DNA from: Tannerella sp.
GTDB taxonomy: Bacteria > Bacteroidota > Bacteroidia > Bacteroidales > Tannerellaceae
NCBI GenBank assembly: GCA_031261145.1
Contig: JAISJX010000378.1
Location: 1 to 6,667 of the forward strand
Length of the DNA: 6,667 nt
Direction of reading: 5' to 3'
Shown: piece after piece, positions 5,288 to 6,667 of the stretch
Layout: each line of letters opens with the position of its first letter
Position numbering within the stretch: position 1 is the stretch's first letter
Translations under genes and position numbers: made by a program
The notes under the pieces: generated by a model
What the model was told of the DNA's origin: nothing
The model's database searches: none
What the model saw: the letters and a program-made list of their open reading frames with translations, nothing else

Positions 5288-6097
5288 ATGATTTGTTTTC
5301 CCAATGCGAAAATCAATTTAGGACTGCATGTTGTCGGTAAACGAACGGATGGGTATCACGATATTGAAACGATTTTTTATCCTGTTCCGTTGCGGGATGC
5401 GTTGGAAATCGTTCCTGCTTCCGCTTTTTCATTTCGGCAATACGGGCAGGCAGTGGACGCCGCGCCGGAGGATAATTTAGTGATAAAAGCGTTGCGTTTA
5501 GTGGAAAAAAAACAGGCGATTCCGGCATTGGAAGTCTGTCTGAAGAAAGCGATTCCTTTTGGTGCAGGATTGGGAGGCGGCTCTGCGGATGCGGCTTTTA
5601 TGCTGAAATTGCTCAATTCGTATGCGAATCTCCGGCTGTCCGATTTGGAACTGGAGGAGATGGCCGTGAATTTAGGCGCTGATTGCCCGTTCTTTATACG
5701 AAACAAACCGGTGATTGCTTCGGGTATAGGCAATGTGTTTGAAACCATCGAACTTTCATTGAAAGGATATTTCCTGTGTGTGGTTAAGCCGGATGTATTT
5801 GTCGCAACCAAAGAGGCGTACGCCTGGGTGAAACCGGCTGTTCCGCCACTCTCGCTCAGGGAAATCGCTTCAATGGATGTTTCCGGGTGGAAATATCGGA
5901 TGGTGAATGATTTTGAGCCGAGTGTATTCAAACAATATCCTGTTATACGGGAGATTAAAGAACAATTATATACACAGGGGGCGATTTATGCAGCCATGTC
6001 CGGTTCGGGATCGTCTGTTTTCGGATTATTTGAAAAAGAAGTCGATGTGTCGGCGCTCTTTCCGGATTGTTTTGTTTGGGAAGGGATGTTGGAATGA
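5288..6097 (+). CDS. ispE: 4-diphosphocytidyl-2-C-methyl-D-erythritol kinase
   Basis: A GHMP-family kinase that phosphorylates the 2-hydroxyl of CDP-methylerythritol with ATP, the fourth step of the MEP pathway to isoprenoid precursors. Its 269 residues are near the family norm of about 270-290. Motifs seen are FPNAKINLGLHV (4-15; catalytic-site K8), KRTDGYHDIETIF (18-30; substrate binding), PFGAGLGGGSADAAF (90-104; ATP phosphate loop), LGADCPFF (129-136; catalytic D132) and the C-terminal glycine motif MSGSGSSVFGLF (237-248). The ATG at 5288 places the conserved PNAKINLGL segment at the usual distance from the N-terminus. It starts 12 bp after the helicase stop and shares a 4-bp ATGA overlap with the next gene, so it is probably transcribed from the promoter at 3885-3915. 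The pairing with a helicase and a radical SAM gene has no obvious pathway logic. Confidence 0.96.
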   Translation: MICFPNAKINLGLHVVGKRTDGYHDIETIFYPVPLRDALEIVPASAFSFRQYGQAVDAAPEDNLVIKALRLVEKKQAIPALEVCLKKAIPFGAGLGGGSADAAFMLKLLNSYANLRLSDLELEEMAVNLGADCPFFIRNKPVIASGIGNVFETIELSLKGYFLCVVKPDVFVATKEAYAWVKPAVPPLSLREIASMDVSGWKYRMVNDFEPSVFKQYPVIREIKEQLYTQGAIYAAMSGSGSSVFGLFEKEVDVSALFPDCFVWEGMLE

Positions 6098-6667
6098 GTG
6101 ACTATCGCCTGAGCGACTGGTTGCCGACCACCAAAAAGGAAGTAGAAATACGCGGGTGGGAATCTCTTGATGTGATTTTATTCAGCGGCGACGCCTACAT
6201 CGACCATCCTTCGTTTGGAGCGGCCGTTATCGGTCGGGTGCTGGAGGCCGAAGGGTTGCGTGTGGCCATTGTTCCGCAACCGGACTGGCGGGGCGATTAC
6301 CGGGATTTCAAGAAATTGGGTGTGCCGCGGCTCTTTTTCGGCGTTTCGCCTGGAGCGATGGATTCGATGGTAAATCATTATACGGCCAATAAACGGTTGC
6401 GTAGCGACGATGCCTATACACCTGACAGACTTGCAGGTATGCGGCCGGATTATCCCAGTATCGTTTATACAAAGATTTTAAAGGAACTTTATCCCGGTGT
6501 CCCGGTCGTTCTCGGTGGAATCGAGTCATCGATGCGCCGGTTGGCTCATTATGACTATTGGCAGGACAGGCTTCGTCCGAGTATTCTGGCGGATAGTCCG
6601 GCAGACTTGCTGATTTACGGGATGGGCGAAAAACCAATCCGCGAATTAGTACGGAAATTATTGTCCG
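6094..6667 (+). CDS. ygiQ: YgiQ-family radical SAM protein (UPF0313), 5' part only
   Basis: The first 191 codons of a gene that continues past the right edge. The translation begins MSDYRLSDWLPTTKKEVEIR and closely follows the conserved N-terminal region of E. coli YgiQ: GDAYIDHPSFG (32-42), QPDW (62-65), FFGVSPGAMDSMVNHYTA (81-98), DDAYTPD (105-111), VPVVLGGIESSMRR (136-149) and AHYDYWQD (151-158). The family's radical SAM CxxxCxxC cluster motif lies further downstream and is outside the window, so catalytic competence cannot be judged. The molecular function of YgiQ proteins is not firmly known. The ATG at 6094 overlaps the ispE stop by 4 bp (ATGA), which supports both the start and translational coupling. 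No frameshift or stop is seen in the visible part. Confidence 0.93.
   Translation, partial: MSDYRLSDWLPTTKKEVEIRGWESLDVILFSGDAYIDHPSFGAAVIGRVLEAEGLRVAIVPQPDWRGDYRDFKKLGVPRLFFGVSPGAMDSMVNHYTANKRLRSDDAYTPDRLAGMRPDYPSIVYTKILKELYPGVPVVLGGIESSMRRLAHYDYWQDRLRPSILADSPADLLIYGMGEKPIRELVRKLLS

Noticed and set aside
5377..5931. Minus-strand open frame of 184 codons opposite ispE
   Set aside because: ispE shows all its family motifs on the + strand. The opposite frame has no recognisable domain and is a shadow.

Overview
The window looks like chromosomal DNA from a member of the Bacteroidota, probably Bacteroidales-like. The main evidence is a textbook Bacteroidota promoter (TTTG-N19-TATCTTTG) at 3885-3915. 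The lack of clear Shine-Dalgarno sequences before most starts, the moderate GC content and the general look of the proteins agree with this. The genus cannot be told from the sequence. All confident genes lie on the + strand.

Positions 1-432 are mostly non-coding. An open frame with no visible start ends at 125 and may be the tail of a gene lying to the left. After it comes a mosaic of short palindromes (126-247), then a compact element of about 160 bp (256-417). This element has perfect 16-bp terminal inverted repeats and two internal REP-like hairpins in opposite orientation, so it looks like a MITE or REP-type non-autonomous repeat.

Positions 433-3790 hold a tight four-gene cluster: cysH (APS reductase), a short precorrin-2 dehydrogenase (siroheme synthesis), hemA (glutamyl-tRNA reductase) and hemL (glutamate-1-semialdehyde aminotransferase). 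HemA and HemL make 5-aminolevulinate by the C5 route. The dehydrogenase diverts tetrapyrrole towards siroheme. Siroheme is the cofactor of the sulfite reductase that acts just after CysH. The cluster therefore appears to couple sulfate assimilation to supply of its cofactor. HemA is unusual: it has a shortened N-terminus, lacks the C-terminal dimerisation domain, and has a non-canonical nucleotide-binding loop. The adjacent dehydrogenase is also C-terminally short.

Positions 3791-3970 are a promoter-bearing gap. A second cluster follows: a DEAD-box RNA helicase (true start most likely 3971), ispE (MEP isoprenoid pathway kinase), and the 5' part of a YgiQ-family radical SAM gene that runs off the right edge. 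Spacing is 12 bp and then a 4-bp ATGA overlap, so these three are probably co-transcribed. No tRNA, rRNA, CRISPR array, transposase gene or phage gene was seen. I found no clearly undescribed multi-gene system. The strongest oddities are the reduced HemA and the structured repeat element upstream of cysH.
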